From NCBI GenBank assembly GCA_963663845.2, contig OY760650.2, forward strand, positions 620,001 to 684,000: 64,000 nt of DNA, in the 5' to 3' direction. The DNA is from Versatilivorator sp963663845. Lineage in GTDB: Bacteria; Acidobacteriota; Terriglobia; Versatilivoradales; Versatilivoraceae. This document shows positions 52,258 to 60,793 of the stretch, one piece after another. A program made the translations under genes and the position numbers. Numbering within the stretch: position 1 is the first letter of the stretch; each line of letters begins with the position of its first letter. Below the pieces are notes generated by a model that ran no database searches, was not told the origin of the DNA, and was given only the letters and a program-made list of their open reading frames with translations.

Positions 52258-53321
52258 CCCCGAAAAGGCCGCCGGGCCACGAAACAGTAGAGCGGCGTGA
52301 AGATCCCGGCCCGGCCCCCGGCGACATAGGCGTTTGCGGTTCGATCCAGCAGCCCGACGACCTCCGTCGAGCCCTTCGGGAACGTACCCAGAAACTCGGC
52401 CATCCGGGATCCCCTCCTCACAACCTTGCGACCCATCGGGGTCCGGCGTAAAGCACCGCCGAGCAGTCCGCCCCGGGTTTCCATCGGCTGATACCACGGC
52501 GTGATCGGACCGTGCTGGACGCTGGCCAGGTCCAACCCCTCCATGACTTCAAATCCCGCGGTTTCGAGCGCCCGGTTGACCTCCCGGAACGTCGCGATTT
52601 CCTTGAGCGCGATGCCGTGCATCAGTTCTCGCTTGATGGCGCGATGCCGATCGTCACCGGGATCGAACAGGTCCGTCATGCACATTTCCTGGCCCCAGAA
52701 GAGGGCTCCGGGTTTCAGGACACGGTAGATTTCGGTGAACGCAGCCACCTTGTCGGCCGCGTGGCAGGTCGATTCGATCGCGTAGCCACGGTCGAACGTT
52801 TCGTCCGCGATGACGCTCATCTCCATGAAGCTGCACACCAGGCAGTCGGTCATGTGATCGAGCCCCGCAGCGGCGTTCAGCCGCTTGGCGTTGTTGCACT
52901 GGACTTCACTGACATTGATCCCGACGACCCTGACATCGGCCTCGCTGGCGACCCGGCGCATCGGACCGCCGATCCCGCAGCCGATGTCGACTACCGTCAT
53001 GCCCGGGCGCAGTTCGAGCTTGGAGATCATGAGTTGCTGGTGCCGGACTTTGGAGTCCTCCAAGCTCTCGCCAGGCGACAGCGGCGCGAAGTGCAGGGAT
53101 TCTCCCCAGCCGAAGACCATGAACTCGCTACAAAGGTCGTAGTATTCCTTCACGGTCAGCGTGTGGTCGTAGACCGCTTCGGAATCCTGGTGGGACACCC
53201 TGTTGGTCCATCCTTCGAAGTCCTGCACGCGGCGGACGACGTTCGACCCGTCGAAGGCGGCCTTCAGCCCCTTGGATAGTGCGCGGAATTGCCTCGCGGG
53301 CTTCACGGCAGGTTCTCCCAT
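52254..53321 (-). CDS. Sterol C-24 methyltransferase-like SAM-dependent methyltransferase
   Basis: About 355 residues. The region EYYDLCSEFMVFGWGESLHFAPL, then the SAM motif VVDIGCGIGGPMRRVA near 115, then CSFMEMSV...FDRGYAIESTCHAADK and EIYRVLKPGALFWGQEMCMTDLFDPGDDRHRAIK, follows the sterol C-24 methyltransferase (Erg6/SMT) pattern more closely than cyclopropane synthases or UbiE. The ATG at 53321 was chosen; a GTG at 53324 is equivalent. The 3' end overlaps the convergent permease gene. The 27-bp element is 200 bp upstream. Methylation of a sterol, squalene-derived or other polyprenyl side chain is inferred. Confidence 0.85.
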   Translation of the reverse strand: MGEPAVKPARQFRALSKGLKAAFDGSNVVRRVQDFEGWTNRVSHQDSEAVYDHTLTVKEYYDLCSEFMVFGWGESLHFAPLSPGESLEDSKVRHQQLMISKLELRPGMTVVDIGCGIGGPMRRVASEADVRVVGINVSEVQCNNAKRLNAAAGLDHMTDCLVCSFMEMSVIADETFDRGYAIESTCHAADKVAAFTEIYRVLKPGALFWGQEMCMTDLFDPGDDRHRAIKRELMHGIALKEIATFREVNRALETAGFEVMEGLDLASVQHGPITPWYQPMETRGGLLGGALRRTPMGRKVVRRGSRMAEFLGTFPKGSTEVVGLLDRTANAYVAGGRAGIFTPLYCFVARRPFRG

Positions 53322-53520
53322 CACTCCCGGACGGCCATGCGGGCTTCCTCCTGAAACTGATGGGTTGCGCTTCTCTCAGTTTCTCGGACTTGGCCCGCAG
53401 GAACAACCCTCACAGAATGCACAGCCAGCCCTATCGACCCTCCCCGGAGACGGACCGATAAAATCCAGCCAGCGTGGAAAACTGGATTCACCTTGCTCAA
53501 CCAAATGTTCAACAAGGAAT

Positions 53521-53547
53521 GGTATCAGAACATGACGCGCCGGACCA
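53521..53547 (-). promoter_or_regulatory. 27-bp shared upstream element, copy 2 (before the methyltransferase)
   Basis: Perfect reverse complement of 48928-48954, reading towards the methyltransferase and 199 bp from its start codon. The sequence outside the 27 bp is unrelated, so it is not a large duplicated promoter. The rest of the 53322-53753 interval shows no convincing gene. Confidence 0.6.
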
Positions 53548-53753
53548 ATACACCAAAGACCAGGACATTCCCCGAAAACCCCATCCAAAACAACCGGAGT
53601 CGTTGAAAGCAGGTCAGTAAGTCGATTGAACAAGTGGAATCGGCTCGATTCATGGGCTGCACCCGGCGCAGGTATGGAAGGAAAGCGGGCCGGAGGCGGC
53701 AAAGCGGCCGCGATCAGGCTGATCCAGGGCTTTCATGGTCAAGAGCGGCCGGG

Positions 53754-55220
53754 TCAATCGCCGCGCGCTCCCTCGAGCATCACCGGGACGAGGGCTCCCG
53801 GCGAGCCCGGCGGGGCGTTGGGGTCGAAGCCACCCCCCAGCGCCAGGTGAAGATCGATCCGATTGTCCAGCAGGAGATGCTGCAGGGCCAGGATCTGCCC
53901 TTGCATGCCGAGAACCCGCCGCTCGGTCTCCAATACCGCCAGCACGCTGCCCTGACCGTGGCGATAGCGAAGCCGGGCCTGCCGCCGAGCCGCTCGGGCC
54001 TCGGCAACCGATTCTTCCAACTCACCCAGGCGGTCGCGCAAGAGGCTCTCGACCGCAAGGGCCGTCTCCACTTCCCCGAAGGCCTTCAGGACAGCATCGG
54101 TATAGATCTCCAGGGCCTCTTCGGAGCGGCTGCGGGCGATGTCGACCTGGCGTCGGAGGCGCCCTCCCTGGAAGATGGGCTGAACCAGGTTGCCCAGCAG
54201 GTTCCAGACGGCGTAGTTCCCGTTCAACAGGCTCAGCAGTGAATCGGTGGCCGTTCCACCGCCGGTCGTGAGACTCAATCGAGGATGCAGGGCTGCTTGA
54301 GACTGGACGATGCCTGCATCGGAGGCCAGCAGGCGCCGCTGGGCCGCGATGAGATCGGGCCGCCGGGTCAGGAGCTCGGAGGGAAGACCGGCCGGAACCT
54401 GGGAGGCAACCGCGGGGAGACTGTCTCGAACCTTCACCCCCCCGACAGGATAGCGCCCGGCCAGAAGCTCGATCTGCAAAATGCCGCGGTCCAATTGTTC
54501 GCGACGGAGATGAACCAGCGACTCGGCCTCGGACAAGTCGGCCAGGGCCATGCGCAATTCCAAAGCCGTCTGGAATCCCGCCTCGAAGCGCCTTTGAACC
54601 CACTGGGAGGTTGTCTTGTAGCTGGCCACCATCTCGCGAGCCAGGACCAGTTGAAGCTGTGCCGCGGCCGAGGCGAACCAGGCCTTGGCCGTCTGGGCCG
54701 CCAGGGAATGCCTGGCCGCCGCAAGGTCCGCCGACCTCGCGGAGGCCAGAGCGCCGGCCTGAACCTGACCGCTGCGGATCCTTCCCCAAAGGTCCGCCTC
54801 CCAGCTTACGTCGAGACCGACTCCCATCAGGGTGTAGGTCGCTTGCGGCACCCGACCGGCAAAACCGGGAAGGGGCAAACCGATGAAGTTCTGCCGCTGG
54901 CGGCTGCTGTTCAGGGCAAGCCCCAGGGAGGGCGCCAGGTCGGCGCCGGCGATTCGGGCCTGGAGGAGCGCCGCTTCCAGCCGGTCGGCGGCAGCACGGA
55001 GCTGGTGATTGTTGCTCAGGGCCTCCTCGATCAGGGCATCCAGTTGGGGGTCTCCGAACTGTTTCCACCAATGGACGTCGGCCGTTCTCTCCGCTGCCTC
55101 CCCCGAGTTCCAGACTGCCGGAACCTGCACTTCGGGCTGGCGCTGGGGAGGGGCTCCCGAGCGGTAGCACCCGGTCACGGGAAACAGGAGGGCGAGCAGC
55201 AGAAGGGGAATTGGCCTCAT
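53754..55220 (-). CDS. Outer-membrane efflux lipoprotein (NodT/TolC family)
   Basis: About 488 residues, outer-membrane factor of a tripartite pump. The signal peptide and lipobox are MRPIPLLLLALLFPVTGC, with Cys18 as the lipidated residue, when translation starts at the ATG at 55220. The first repeat begins WWKQFGDPQLDALIEEALSNNHQLRAAADR; later LPSELLTRRPDLIAAQRRLLASDAGI and GGRLRRQVDIARSRSEEALEIY are characteristic. It stands alone but is in the same island as an RND permease and a fusion protein that lack such a partner. C-terminal residues after GGGFDPNAP are low-complexity. Confidence 0.92.
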   Translation of the reverse strand: MRPIPLLLLALLFPVTGCYRSGAPPQRQPEVQVPAVWNSGEAAERTADVHWWKQFGDPQLDALIEEALSNNHQLRAAADRLEAALLQARIAGADLAPSLGLALNSSRQRQNFIGLPLPGFAGRVPQATYTLMGVGLDVSWEADLWGRIRSGQVQAGALASARSADLAAARHSLAAQTAKAWFASAAAQLQLVLAREMVASYKTTSQWVQRRFEAGFQTALELRMALADLSEAESLVHLRREQLDRGILQIELLAGRYPVGGVKVRDSLPAVASQVPAGLPSELLTRRPDLIAAQRRLLASDAGIVQSQAALHPRLSLTTGGGTATDSLLSLLNGNYAVWNLLGNLVQPIFQGGRLRRQVDIARSRSEEALEIYTDAVLKAFGEVETALAVESLLRDRLGELEESVAEARAARRQARLRYRHGQGSVLAVLETERRVLGMQGQILALQHLLLDNRIDLHLALGGGFDPNAPPGSPGALVPVMLEGARGD

Positions 55221-55620
55221 TGCCGTGGCTGGTTCCGTTGGGGTCCTGGCGCCGGGTCCGAGAAACAAGATTGCCCTCTCTGATGGAGGTTTCAGCGGGG
55301 ACTCGGAGTTTCCCGCCCCTTGAAGGCGAACCCGGTCATACCCGTGGCTCGACCCGCCTATTCTGTCACCGGCAGGCCGACAGTTTCAATCACCGATTGA
55401 AGGGCGCGCCACCGCGCGGCGGGCGACGAGTCGGCTGCATGGGGTTGCGCGGCGCCGGGCAGGCCTGACAAAACGTCTTGAACGGGAGCTTCAAGGCGGC
55501 GGGAGCCCTGCCGCAGTTCCGCTGAAGGATCCCGTCACCCAACTTGAGAACGGATGGATTGACGGGTATGCTGAAGCCGATGGCGGCGCTGTGTCAGGGA
55601 GTCAGCCCGCATTCCCCACC
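55221..55620. other. Divergent intergenic region
   Basis: No gene or repeat recognised. The interval must carry promoters for the outer-membrane factor (minus strand) and YbdK (plus strand), but no clear -35/-10 pair stands out. Confidence 0.4.
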
Positions 55621-56781
55621 ATGACCGTGAGTGAATCCGATCTCAACATCACGCTCGGCGTCGAGGAGGAGTTCTTCCTGGTCGACCCCGACACCCGCGA
55701 CCTGGAGTCCGATCCGAACCCCGGTATCTTCGAGGCCTGCGAGCGGAACCGCGGGCCCCACACGGTCGCGCACGAGGTGTTGCGGACGCAGATCGAGACC
55801 AGCACCAGGGTGTGCGGGTCGGTGGCGGAGGCGTGCGAGGCGGTGCGGGAAACCCGCCGCCTGGTGATCGAGGCTGCCGCCGAGCACGGAGTGGCGGTGC
55901 TGGCGGCGTCGACCCACCCGTTCGCCGAATGGAAGTCCCAGCTCATCACGCCGCGGGAACGCTACCAGCGATTCGTCGTCACCTTTCAGGAGAGCGTGCG
56001 CCAGCTACTCATCGGCGGCATGCACATCCACGCCGGCTTCGGCGACCCCGACTCGCGGATCCGGGTCATGACGGCGATGCGGCAGCACCTGCCGCTGCTT
56101 CACGCCCTGTCGGCATCCTCGCCGTTCCATGGCGGGCGCGAGACGGGCTTCAAGTCCTGCCGCCTGAACATCCTGGGAGTGCTGCCCCGCACCAGCCTGC
56201 CGGGACCGCTGTCGTCGCGGGCGGAGTATGAACGACTCCTGGCGACCTACCAGCGCATGCGTTTCATCCAGAGCGGCAGCGAGCTGTGGTGGGACATCCG
56301 GCCGTCCCAACACTTTCCGACGGTGGAGATACGGATCTGCGACGTTTGCCCGCGTCTCGACGACGTGGCGAGCATCGTGGCGCTCTACGCTTCGCTGGTC
56401 CGGCGGCTGTCGCGCCTCGACAGCGCAGGTCTGCTGCCTCCCGATCCGCCGACCGAGTTCATCGCGGAGAACCGCTGGCTTGCCCAACGCTACGGCCTGC
56501 TGGCGTTCTTCGGTGACCTGTACGGCGCCGAAGAACGCGTGGACATCGAAGATTACGCCTCGCGACTGGTGGAGGACCTGGCGGAGGATGCCCACCAGCT
56601 CGGCTGTGAGCGGGAGCTTGGCCAGGTGCTCACCATCGTTCGGGAAGGCAGCGGCGCCGACCGCCAGCTCGACCATTTTCGGCTCCGCCGCCTGGAGGGC
56701 GACACCGAGCAGGAAGCGTTGCGGTCCGTGGTCGACCTGGTGATTGCCGAGACCCGCGAGGGAGTCGGCGCCGATGCGTAG
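55621..56781 (+). CDS. Carboxylate-amine ligase, YbdK-type (glutamate-cysteine ligase family 2)
   Basis: ATP-grasp-related glutamine-synthetase-fold ligase of about 386 residues. The N-terminal LNITLGVEEEFFLVDPDTRDL, GPHTVAHEVLRTQIETST, GMHIHAGFGD, and HFPTVEIRICDVCPRLDD are diagnostic of the YbdK/GCS2 family, which shows weak gamma-glutamylcysteine synthesis. The ATG at 55621 was preferred to the GTG at 55591; neither has a clear ribosome-binding site. It converges on tRNA-Ala seven bases after its stop. Whether it supplies glutathione in this organism is unknown. Confidence 0.92.
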   Translation: MTVSESDLNITLGVEEEFFLVDPDTRDLESDPNPGIFEACERNRGPHTVAHEVLRTQIETSTRVCGSVAEACEAVRETRRLVIEAAAEHGVAVLAASTHPFAEWKSQLITPRERYQRFVVTFQESVRQLLIGGMHIHAGFGDPDSRIRVMTAMRQHLPLLHALSASSPFHGGRETGFKSCRLNILGVLPRTSLPGPLSSRAEYERLLATYQRMRFIQSGSELWWDIRPSQHFPTVEIRICDVCPRLDDVASIVALYASLVRRLSRLDSAGLLPPDPPTEFIAENRWLAQRYGLLAFFGDLYGAEERVDIEDYASRLVEDLAEDAHQLGCERELGQVLTIVREGSGADRQLDHFRLRRLEGDTEQEALRSVVDLVIAETREGVGADA

Positions 56782-56788
56782 TGTGCGG

Positions 56789-56865
56789 TGGTGGAGCTGA
56801 TGGGGATCGAACCCACGACCTCCTGACTGCCAGTCAGGCGCTCTCCCAAGCTGAGCTACAGCCCC
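56789..56865 (-). tRNA. tRNA-Ala (anticodon GGC)
   Basis: Minus-strand cloverleaf from GGGGCTGTAGCTCAGC with the 3' acceptor CAGCTCC, anticodon stem CCTGA/TCAGG around loop CTGGCAG (anticodon GGC), T-arm GGTTCGATCCC and encoded CCA (56789-56791). It converges with ybdK. Confidence 0.96.
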
Positions 56866-57042
56866 TCCGGTGGAATCGGGCGGGTGGCGCTGGAACTTTC
56901 GAACGGACCGGCCGCGAAGAAAGGTTGGCGCCGGCCAGTCGGGCTCCAACACAGGGCGGAGAGTAGCACGGGGAAAGAGGCTTGTAAAGGCGGTTCCGGG
57001 CGGTTCTTGGGCCGCCACCAGCCGGAACGAGCTCTGCCCCGA

Positions 57043-58176
57043 TCAGCCCTCCCGCTTCTTCCGCGACCGGATCACCCGAACCCGGTGGGCGTTGGTGTCT
57101 CCCACGAAAACGGAGCCGTCGCCATCCACGAAGACCCCGTGGGGTCTGCCCATTCTGCACTTCAGCGGGTCTCCCTCCGGTCCGTCGCCCGGCTCGCCGG
57201 TACCCGCAACCAATTCGAGCGTGCCCCGGCCGCGGTCCACCATGCGGATGGAGTGGCTCTCCGTATCCGCCAGGTAGATGTTTCCCTCCGGCCCCACGCT
57301 CAATCCCTTGGGACCCGATAGCGTTGCCTGCAGGGCAGGCTGCCCGTGACCGGTGAATCCCGACTCGCCGGTCCCGGCCACGTGGTGGATCGACAGGGCC
57401 TCCATGTCGATGCGATAGACCGCGTTGCCTTCCCGAAGGGCCAGCCACAGATTGCCCTCGGCATCGAAATCGAGGGCCCGGGGCCCGTTGAGCGGAGTTC
57501 CCGACAGAGCGGCCCCGTCGGGGGTCTTGCCCTGTCCCCCGGTCCCGGCGAAGGTCAGGATGCGTCCGTCCTCCCTGCCGACCCTTCGAACTCGATGGTT
57601 GCCGATATCGCAGATGAAGAGGTCCCCCGAAGGACCGAGCTGGATGCTGTGGGGCCGGCTGAGCCTGGCTTCGACCGCCGGGCCGCCGTCGCCGCTGAAC
57701 CCTGCCTCGCCCGTGCCCGCCAGGGTGGAAATCAGGCCGGTCTGGCGGTCCACCCGCCTCACCACGTGGTTGGCCATCTCCACGAACACCATGTTGCCCT
57801 GGCGGTCGAAGCGAACCTCGTAGGGCTCGTTCAGGGCGGCCTCGAGGGCGGGGCCGCCGTCCCCGGAATAACCGGCTTGCCCGTTGCCGGCCACGGTGGC
57901 GATGGTCCCGTCGGCAGCGACTTTGCGGATCACGTGGTTTCCGGTGTCGCAAATATAGAGGTCGCCGTCCGGCCCGCGAACCACCCCGAAGGGTTGGTTC
58001 AGTTGAGCCTGAAGGGCCGGGCCGCCGTCCCCGGAATAGCCCGCCGATCCGTTGCCGGCAACGGTAACGATTTCGTTTCCGACCGGTTGGCGGTGCTCCT
58101 GGGGGCCTGTGGAGGATCGGCAAGCCCAAGTGGCCGGCAACATTACTGCCAAAAGGAACGACTGGAATCTCTTCAT
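57043..58176 (-). CDS. NHL-repeat beta-propeller lipoprotein
   Basis: 377 residues with six NHL-like blades, each starting with a (V/L)AG(N/T)G pattern such as TVAGNGSAGYSGDGGPA, followed by PxG(V/I) and DxxNHxIRKV elements. A short signal peptide with a Cys near residue 19 (LLAVMLPATWAC) suggests lipid anchoring on the periplasmic side. Its role is unknown; such proteins are frequent in Acidobacteriota and bind other proteins or ligands. It starts at the ATG at 58176. Heptad-array pair D lies just upstream. Confidence 0.88.
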   Translation of the reverse strand: MKRFQSFLLAVMLPATWACRSSTGPQEHRQPVGNEIVTVAGNGSAGYSGDGGPALQAQLNQPFGVVRGPDGDLYICDTGNHVIRKVAADGTIATVAGNGQAGYSGDGGPALEAALNEPYEVRFDRQGNMVFVEMANHVVRRVDRQTGLISTLAGTGEAGFSGDGGPAVEARLSRPHSIQLGPSGDLFICDIGNHRVRRVGREDGRILTFAGTGGQGKTPDGAALSGTPLNGPRALDFDAEGNLWLALREGNAVYRIDMEALSIHHVAGTGESGFTGHGQPALQATLSGPKGLSVGPEGNIYLADTESHSIRMVDRGRGTLELVAGTGEPGDGPEGDPLKCRMGRPHGVFVDGDGSVFVGDTNAHRVRVIRSRKKREG

Positions 58177-58196
58177 GGTTGAGAACCCCGTGACGG

Positions 58197-58346
58197 CAGT
58201 GGATAGTGATTAGTGGTCAGTGGTCAGCCCCACCTCCGGCCCTGGCGGGCGGATCCTGCGAGAATGAAACCGGTTTCTTTCAGTTGCTTGACGTGTCGAT
58301 AAAATAACTATCCACTAACCACTGGCCACTATTCACTTTTCACTTG
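58197..58346. repeat. Opposed heptad-repeat pair D (upstream of the NHL gene)
   Basis: 58197-58226 has AGTGATTAGTGGTCAGTGG heptads and 58306-58346 the reverse CCACTAACCACTGGCCAC type. The core includes a GTTTCACTC-type element (58238-58273, reverse) and TGTCGATAAAATAACTATCC, nearly identical to the core end of pair C. Confidence 0.8.
58238..58273 (-). repeat. GTTTCACTC dispersed element (degenerate copy)
   Basis: Reverse-strand copy inside heptad pair D; reads GGCGGGCGGATCCTGCGAGAATGAAAC on the plus strand. Confidence 0.6.
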
Positions 58347-58468
58347 GTCGCGCCGCCGTTTCCTACGGCGAGGCGGCTCATGCGGGACGAAACATGGGTG
58401 TTCCAGACAAGTGGTCAATGGTATGATTCCCAAGCAGCCGGCTCCGCAATCCCTTCGGGGAACGATTC

Positions 58469-59599
58469 ATGAACAACGACCTGTTTGACGCTGTCGAAGA
58501 CGCGCTGAAATCTACCGGCTCGGAGGCCGGGTTCGAGCTGCTGATCCAGCGATTCCGCCAGGAAAAGAACTATCCGCTGATCTTCAACGCCCGGCTGATG
58601 AAGAAGCGCCACGAGTTGGGCCTGGGGCTCATCGAACTCGATTCCAAACCCGAGCTTCCCGAGGAACAAGCGGCTCTCTACCACCAGGCCCAGATCGCAG
58701 CCGCCCGGGAAGTGGGGCAACTCTTCCTGGATGACGGAGCCATCGAGCAGGCCTGGCCCTACTTCCGGGCCATCGGCGAGACCCGACCCGTGGCCGCCGC
58801 CATCGAAGAGGTGGAGCCCGGGGAGGAGATGGCCGCCATCATCGAGATCGCGCTCTACGAACGGGTCAACCCCCGCAAGGGTTTCGAGCTGCTGCTGCAG
58901 AGCTATGGAACCTGCCGGGCCATCACCGGCATCCAGCAATATCCGGCGGAGGAGGGGCGCGCCGAATCCGTGGCTCTGCTGATCCGCACACTCCACGGCG
59001 AAGTGTTGGACAACCTGAAACGGACCATCGCCGAGAAAGAAGGGAAAGCCCCCGACACCTCCTCCGTCACCGCCTTGATCCAGGGAAGGGACTGGCTTTT
59101 CGGAAAATTCAGCTACTACGTGGACAGCTCCCACCTGCTCTCGGTGGTCCAGATGAGCCTGGACCTGGAAGACCCGAAGATGCTGAAGCTGGCCCTGGAG
59201 CTGGCCGAGTACGGCACCCACCTGTCGTCCGAATTCCAGTATCGTGGGACCCCGCCCTTCGACGGCTACCTGGACTACGCCTTCTATCTGCGGGCCCTGC
59301 TCGGGCGGGAGGTCGACCGGACCGTGGCCCACTTCCGGGGAAAGGTGCCCCGGGAAGGGGGAGAGGACGGGGACTTCAACGCGGCCCAGGTCCTGGTCGG
59401 GCTGCTGTCCAGAATCCGGCGCTATCCCGAAGCCGTGGAGGTGTCTCTCCAGCACCTCGCCGGCGTCGACCCGGCCCAGCTCACCTGCCCCAGCGCCGTC
59501 CAGCTCTGTCAACTCGGGGGGGACTATCAACGGCTCAAGGAAGTATCCAGGAGTCAGGGAGACCTGTTGAGCTACGTGGCCGGCGTCCTTCAGCACTGA
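58469..59599 (+). CDS. Unrecognised all-helical protein
   Basis: 376 residues, no signal peptide and no transmembrane segment. It is predicted to be mostly alpha-helical, rich in Glu, Leu and Arg, with a repeat-like organisation of paired helices (for example QAQIAAAREVGQLFLDDGAIEQAWPYFRAIGE and ILRKYPEAVEV-type LSRIRRYPEAVEVSLQHL), which suggests a TPR-like fold. I do not recognise a family signature. It starts at the ATG at 58469. It lies between heptad pair D and a convergent HpcH/HpaI aldolase gene 44 bp away, with no evident functional link. Confidence 0.8.
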   Translation: MNNDLFDAVEDALKSTGSEAGFELLIQRFRQEKNYPLIFNARLMKKRHELGLGLIELDSKPELPEEQAALYHQAQIAAAREVGQLFLDDGAIEQAWPYFRAIGETRPVAAAIEEVEPGEEMAAIIEIALYERVNPRKGFELLLQSYGTCRAITGIQQYPAEEGRAESVALLIRTLHGEVLDNLKRTIAEKEGKAPDTSSVTALIQGRDWLFGKFSYYVDSSHLLSVVQMSLDLEDPKMLKLALELAEYGTHLSSEFQYRGTPPFDGYLDYAFYLRALLGREVDRTVAHFRGKVPREGGEDGDFNAAQVLVGLLSRIRRYPEAVEVSLQHLAGVDPAQLTCPSAVQLCQLGGDYQRLKEVSRSQGDLLSYVAGVLQH

Positions 59600-59643
59600 A
59601 GTCGGGCGGGACAGCACGCCGGCATCCCCGATCGGCAGGCCGA

Positions 59644-60432
59644 TCAGGCTCCCTCCAGCGCCTTTCTCAGACTCTCTCCGTTCCCCTTCAGCCAGTGGAA
59701 TAGCACCATGACGTCGGTTCCCAGGGCGAAGTGGCGTACTCCCAGATCCAGGTAGTACTTGGCCTGGTCTACGCTTTCGATCTCCGCCCGCGGAGGAATG
59801 CCGGCCTTGAGGCCGGCTTCGATCACCCGCCGCTCCACCGCCTTGATGTCGGGCTGGCGCCACTCGCCGGGCCGCCCGATGCTGAGCGAGTAGTCGGCCG
59901 GACCCCACTGAATCATGTCGATGCCGCCCAGGGCCAGGATCTCGTCCAGTTGCTCCACCGCCGTGTTCTTTTCGATCATCAGCGCCACCACCGTTTCATC
60001 CAGGGCCCGAGCGTACTCCGCCGACCCTCCGTACCTCATGTAGGTGATGCGGCGCGTGGCCACTCCGTGATGGCCGCCGGCCTCCGGGGTCTCCGGCTTG
60101 ACGGCCCGGATGCACTCCTGCACGTCCTCCACCGTCCGACAGTCAGAGAAGAGAACTCCCTGAAAGCCGGACCCGACGCCGCGCTGGGCCAGAAATCCGC
60201 GCGGTTCCTGGTCCACCTTGATCATGGCCGACATGTCATGGAGCTCGACGGCCCGGCAGAAATTGTCCAGCGAGTTCAGATCGAAGGGAGCGTACTCGGC
60301 CACGAACTCCACGTAGTCGAAGACGCCCGTATGTCCCACCACCTCCACCACGGAAGGCCAGATGCTGTGCAGATGGGTGGCCAGCGTGGGCTGACCGGAC
60401 TTGAGCTGTTGCTTGAGCTTGTTTTTCCTCAC
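59644..60432 (-). CDS. HpcH/HpaI-family aldolase
   Basis: Class II metal-dependent aldolase of about 262 residues acting on a 2-keto-3-deoxy or similar acid. Motifs are PTLATHLHSIWPSVVEVVG, FDYVEFVAEYAPFD, ALMIEKNTAVEQLDEILALGGIDMIQWGPADYSLSIG, and the ending HFALGTDVMVLFHW. The GTG at 60432 was chosen because AAGGAGA lies at good spacing; a TTG at 60435 is also possible. It is followed upstream by heptad pair E and then a DapA-family gene, so the two aldolase-type enzymes may act in one catabolic route. Confidence 0.88.
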   Translation of the reverse strand: MRKNKLKQQLKSGQPTLATHLHSIWPSVVEVVGHTGVFDYVEFVAEYAPFDLNSLDNFCRAVELHDMSAMIKVDQEPRGFLAQRGVGSGFQGVLFSDCRTVEDVQECIRAVKPETPEAGGHHGVATRRITYMRYGGSAEYARALDETVVALMIEKNTAVEQLDEILALGGIDMIQWGPADYSLSIGRPGEWRQPDIKAVERRVIEAGLKAGIPPRAEIESVDQAKYYLDLGVRHFALGTDVMVLFHWLKGNGESLRKALEGA

Positions 60433-60446
60433 CAATGATCTCCTTG

Positions 60447-60793
60447 TTAGTGGGTAGTGGAGAGTGAAGAGTGGAGAGTTGTTCGATCGACACGCAATGC
60501 ATCTTGTCGGTCTCGGCGCAGTCCTTCATATATGTCCTGCCCCCGCCCTGCCGGGCGGATCATACGAGAGTGAAACAATCGGAAATCGACAATCCTTTCG
60601 TGGCCTTTGGTATCCCGTCGCGGTCAACCTCAACGCCTTAGTGCCCCTTCGTCGTTCTTATGGCCCTTTGTGGATAACTCTTTTTTCTCTTGTTTCAATA
60701 AGCGCAGTCAGTTCATCAGGCGCCTGCCCGTTCCCGAAACCCTCCGCTGACCACTCTTCACTCTCCACTCTCCACTCTTCACTCTCCACTCTT
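60447..60793. repeat. Opposed heptad-repeat pair E (between the two aldolase-type genes)
   Basis: 60447-60480 holds GTGGAGA/GTGAAGA heptads and 60746-60793 the reverse CCACTCT form, separated by about 265 bp. The core contains a GTTTCACTC element (60541-60580, reverse) and TTCGTGG-type degenerate repeats. The right arm supplies the TGA stop (60779-60781) of the DapA-family gene in its restored frame. Confidence 0.82.
60541..60580 (-). repeat. GTTTCACTC dispersed element
   Basis: Reverse-strand copy: CCCTGCCGGGCGGATCATAC then GAGAGTGAAAC on the plus strand, within heptad pair E. Confidence 0.7.

Noticed and set aside
53376..53702. Open frame of 108 codons between the methyltransferase and the outer-membrane factor
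   Set aside because: It spans the 27-bp element, has no family pattern, and no ribosome-binding site.
55604..55623. MITE-terminus-like sequence AGCCCGCATTCCCCACC before ybdK
   Set aside because: 17 of 20 matches but no second end, no TA flank and no element body.
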